Source: Methanothrix sp. (GTDB lineage Archaea; Halobacteriota; Methanosarcinia; Methanotrichales; Methanotrichaceae). Taken from it: a DNA stretch of 6,783 bases. The position numbers were made by a program, and so were the translations under genes. Location of the stretch: NCBI GenBank assembly GCA_003162615.1, contig PMNG01000141.1, positions 1-6,783 on the forward strand, given 5' to 3'. The stretch's first letter is position 1. The number at the start of each line of letters is the position of its first letter. The notes beneath the pieces are model-generated. The model was not told where the DNA came from, searched no databases, and saw only the letters and a program-made list of their open reading frames with translations. This document shows positions 4,260 through 6,783 of this stretch, in pieces.

Positions 4260-6783
4260 GCAACGAATCAACCGTTATTCTGTATGTGAGGGAATCTGGA
4301 ACACCTGGAGCCCGGAGCTATACATTTACCATCTTGGTCGATGGCAAGCTCCTGGATGACCGCACTCTAACGCCTGTTGAGTCGCAGGAAATCGGGGAAA
4401 TATCCGGGCAGTACCAGTCGCTCTTTGATCAGAGCTGCCGATACAATACGACCGATTACCTGGAGATCCTGGGGTCTGGACTGTTCCATCTCTTCTTCGA
4501 GGTGGCTTGGGGCCAGATAAGATCCAGAGCCTCTTGTGGTAAGGTCAACTTGGTCGTGGCTTCGGACATCCCCGAAGTTCTGCTCCTTTCGTGGGAGATA
4601 GTGCGCCCTCCTGACGGAGATATGCTGGGGTTCGATCCATCTATTGGCATCCTACGCTTGCCAGTGCAACAGAACTCTCTGCCCCAGTTCAAAGGCCTGT
4701 TACCAGCTGGACCTTTGCGAGTTGTCTTTGCTGCATGCGCCCCAAGACAATCCCTGGACTACGCTAAGGAGGAGGAAGCTTTTTTCAAAGCATTAGAGGG
4801 CATGGAAGTTGTCTGGGATTTATGCGATCTGGGAACCTTCGAGGAGCTCGGAAAGAGAGTTGATGAATTCGGGCCCCAGATCGTCCATCTGGTCGGACAA
4901 GGAGTTGTGAAAGACGGCCAGAACTACTTCGCCTTCGAGGGTAGCGATGGAATTGCCGATCTCAAGTCATCCGGAGACATTCTGAAGGCAATGCCAGGAG
5001 TTCAGCTGGTATTCCTGAGCGGTTGCCAGGGCAAGAGTCCTTACGCTCTGTCAAACCTTGGAATCGAGCTGGTAAGGGCAGGTTTGCCCTTGGCCGTGAG
5101 CTGGCCTGGCTCAATTGCAGATGCTGATTCTGCTGTAAGAGCATTCTATGGAGAATTGGCTTATGGAAACGCCCTAGAAAGCGCGATGACATCAATGCGC
5201 CATGAGATCGGAGCTGTTCGCAGACAGAGGGCGACCTTGTTCGCCTTTCCTTCACTCTATTCCGTGACTGATCAGAGCAGGACCTTCGATACCCAACAAA
5301 GATCTGTTCTGCCTCAGCCTCTCCTTTCCAGGCAGCAGCCCCTGGAAGGCGCGACTGAAGGGTACACAAATAATTTCGTGGGACGGAGAAGAGAACTACA
5401 GCGCCTTGTGCCGGCATTAAGAGAAGGCACAGTGAAAGCAATAGTCCTAACAGGCCCTCATGGATCGGGAAAGAGCACCCTGGCGGTAAGGCTTGCAGAA
5501 GAGCTTGAATTGGCAGGGTTCACTGTCATCGCTATTTCTAGCTCTATAGAGAACACTTTAAGCGCCGCCAGGCTGATCGATGCTATGGGTAGCGCTTTTC
5601 ACAGGGCTGCTGCCGAACGCCGGGCTCTGGGAAGGAACGATCTTGCAGAGATCATTCAGGCCGCAGTCCAAGCCTTAATGACTCCTGGGAATTCTGCAGA
5701 TAGGCGCCTCAGGGAAGCCGTAGAAGCATTGAACCTGGGTCAGTTCCTCCTTGTTCTCGACGGCTTTGAGGACAACCTCGACGATTCAGGGCAGATAATT
5801 GACCCTGATGTGGCCATGTTCTACTTGCTGATCCTCAACAACCTCGATCGCTCCAGGGCCATCGTCACCAGCGAACGCCTGCCAGGGAACGCGATGACCT
5901 TGCCCCAGAGGGCATGGGAGTATGCCGTTACAGGATTGACCAAGGCAGATTTCTTCAGGTTCCTTCAAAGGGATGAAGATATAGCCGCACGTCTTAGATC
6001 TGGGGAATTGAATCATCAAACGCTCGCGCAAATCTACGAAAAAACTGAGGGATTGCCGCTATGCTTTGACAGGACTAGCAGAGCGCTTGGAGATATTAGC
6101 CCTGCTAATCCTGCTCATTTCATTGCAGAAGCTCAGTCTGTTTCGCAGTCCTCTACCAGCTTTTGCGATGAGATTACATCCATGCTTTATGGCTCATTGA
6201 GTCCTGATTCACAGGCCTCTCTCTGTAGGGCGGCAGTTTATAATGTTCCCTTCAACCTGGACGGACTCGAGGCCTTAAACGGAGTGCCGCAGGAACGGAT
6301 CAAAGATCTCTCAGAAGAGTGGACCAAGAAAGCTCTGGCATTCCGGGAAGATAACGGTCTCCTCGTCATCAAAAAAGAGCTTAGAGTCTGGCTGACTAAA
6401 AAACTGAGCAAAGAGGAGGCCAAGCAGGCACACGAAGCAGCGGGTGATCTTCTCGACATGGCCGTCAAAGGAAAAACATGCAAAGAGCTTGGACTTACAA
6501 ATCTGGAATGCTCGTTGGAACTGCGGGCTCACTTTCTTGCGGCAGGTGTTTTGGAGAAGGCCATCGAGGTAACAAGCCGCATCAGTGCCACGATGATGGC
6601 CCGAGGGTTTTATGGTGAGGTTCTAAGGCTTAACCAGGAGCTTCTTGTGCAGAACGACCATCCAGTGCCGATCAGATGGATAGCCCAGGCGTTCTCCGAA
6701 CGGGAGGACTTTGGGCATGCTCTGGAGTGGTATCAGAGGGGCCTCAAAACTCCAGGCAGATCGGAAGAAGACGATGCTGCATC
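4256..6783 (+). CDS. CHAT-domain / STAND NTPase / TPR protein, 3' end outside window
   Basis: The visible 842 codons give a multidomain signalling protein. Residues 1-130 are an N-terminal CHAT lead-in with SWEIVRPP (112-119). The CHAT caspase-like domain (about 140-345) has VHLVGQG (210-216), LVFLSGCQG with Cys257 (251-259) and a C-terminal LAVSWPGSIADADSAVRAFY segment. A STAND/NB-ARC-like NTPase follows: FVGR (374-377), P-loop GPHGSGKS (400-407, Lys406), Walker B FLLVLDGFED (497-506, Asp502), the sensor-like IVTSER (536-541) and GLPL (599-602). A probable winged-helix region and TPR-like helical repeats (about 720 on) run off the edge. CHAT proteins are cysteine peptidases, or derived from them, and STAND proteins usually activate by nucleotide-dependent oligomerisation after sensing through their repeats. 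The motif GQG has Gln215 where GHG normally carries the catalytic His, so peptidase activity is doubtful. The ATG start has AGGTGG 10 nt upstream and overlaps the micro-ORF stop. A defence or regulated-death role is inference. Confidence 0.85.
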   Translation, partial: MSNESTVILYVRESGTPGARSYTFTILVDGKLLDDRTLTPVESQEIGEISGQYQSLFDQSCRYNTTDYLEILGSGLFHLFFEVAWGQIRSRASCGKVNLVVASDIPEVLLLSWEIVRPPDGDMLGFDPSIGILRLPVQQNSLPQFKGLLPAGPLRVVFAACAPRQSLDYAKEEEAFFKALEGMEVVWDLCDLGTFEELGKRVDEFGPQIVHLVGQGVVKDGQNYFAFEGSDGIADLKSSGDILKAMPGVQLVFLSGCQGKSPYALSNLGIELVRAGLPLAVSWPGSIADADSAVRAFYGELAYGNALESAMTSMRHEIGAVRRQRATLFAFPSLYSVTDQSRTFDTQQRSVLPQPLLSRQQPLEGATEGYTNNFVGRRRELQRLVPALREGTVKAIVLTGPHGSGKSTLAVRLAEELELAGFTVIAISSSIENTLSAARLIDAMGSAFHRAAAERRALGRNDLAEIIQAAVQALMTPGNSADRRLREAVEALNLGQFLLVLDGFEDNLDDSGQIIDPDVAMFYLLILNNLDRSRAIVTSERLPGNAMTLPQRAWEYAVTGLTKADFFRFLQRDEDIAARLRSGELNHQTLAQIYEKTEGLPLCFDRTSRALGDISPANPAHFIAEAQSVSQSSTSFCDEITSMLYGSLSPDSQASLCRAAVYNVPFNLDGLEALNGVPQERIKDLSEEWTKKALAFREDNGLLVIKKELRVWLTKKLSKEEAKQAHEAAGDLLDMAVKGKTCKELGLTNLECSLELRAHFLAAGVLEKAIEVTSRISATMMARGFYGEVLRLNQELLVQNDHPVPIRWIAQAFSEREDFGHALEWYQRGLKTPGRSEEDDAA

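Noticed and set aside
4456..6532. Minus-strand ORFs inside the CHAT-NTPase-TPR gene (4456-4692, 4962-5441, 5786-6031, 6238-6483, 6311-6532)
   Set aside because: All are opposite a continuous frame with clear CHAT, P-loop and Walker B motifs.
1..6783. CRISPR array or insertion sequence
   Set aside because: No spaced direct repeats of CRISPR type, no transposase and no terminal inverted repeats with target duplications were seen.

Overview
The window reads as an archaeal chromosome, most likely a methanogen of the Methanothrix (Methanosaeta) group. Three things support this: archaeal TATA boxes about 26 bp upstream of start codons with no ribosome binding site (leaderless transcripts), GGAGGTGA-like Shine-Dalgarno sequences at internal genes, and a large CHAT-NTPase-TPR protein plus a surface-protein fragment of types I associate with that group. 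The organism assignment is inference from memory of these families; no search was run.

Layout. Positions 1-654 hold a minus-strand cluster: a gene running off the left edge (preceded by a 7-codon mini-ORF with an excellent ribosome binding site), an intact 108-codon gene, and a 68-codon gene interrupted by an in-frame TGA. Divergent from it, 770-1477 encodes a PadR-like winged-helix regulator. The heptamer ATATCGG/CCGATAT occurs five times around this regulator and I found it nowhere else in the window. This left part is AT-rich (17 of 60 G+C in 901-960, against 33 of 60 in 5041-5100).

Positions 1581-3010 are a compact mobile-element-like module on the minus strand: a ribbon-helix-helix/coiled-coil/winged-helix protein driven by a leaderless promoter, translationally coupled by an ATGA overlap to a tyrosine recombinase. 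On its promoter side lies a 5'-truncated surface-protein fragment (3062-3550) that may have been cut by insertion or rearrangement. A YjbQ-family (UPF0047) gene follows tail-to-tail at 3552-3965.

From about 4087 to the right edge is a plus-strand operon: a TATA box, near-direct repeats at the expected transcription start, a strong Shine-Dalgarno without a normal start codon, a tiny ORF, then a long CHAT-STAND NTPase-TPR protein that overlaps the tiny ORF by ATGA and runs off the window. The CHAT domain keeps its cysteine, but the usual GHG motif reads GQG.

The most interesting items are the CHAT protein with a substituted catalytic motif and its coupled micro-ORF, the decaying minus-strand operon facing a PadR-like regulator with clustered operator-like sites, and the recombinase/accessory-protein module beside a truncated surface gene.
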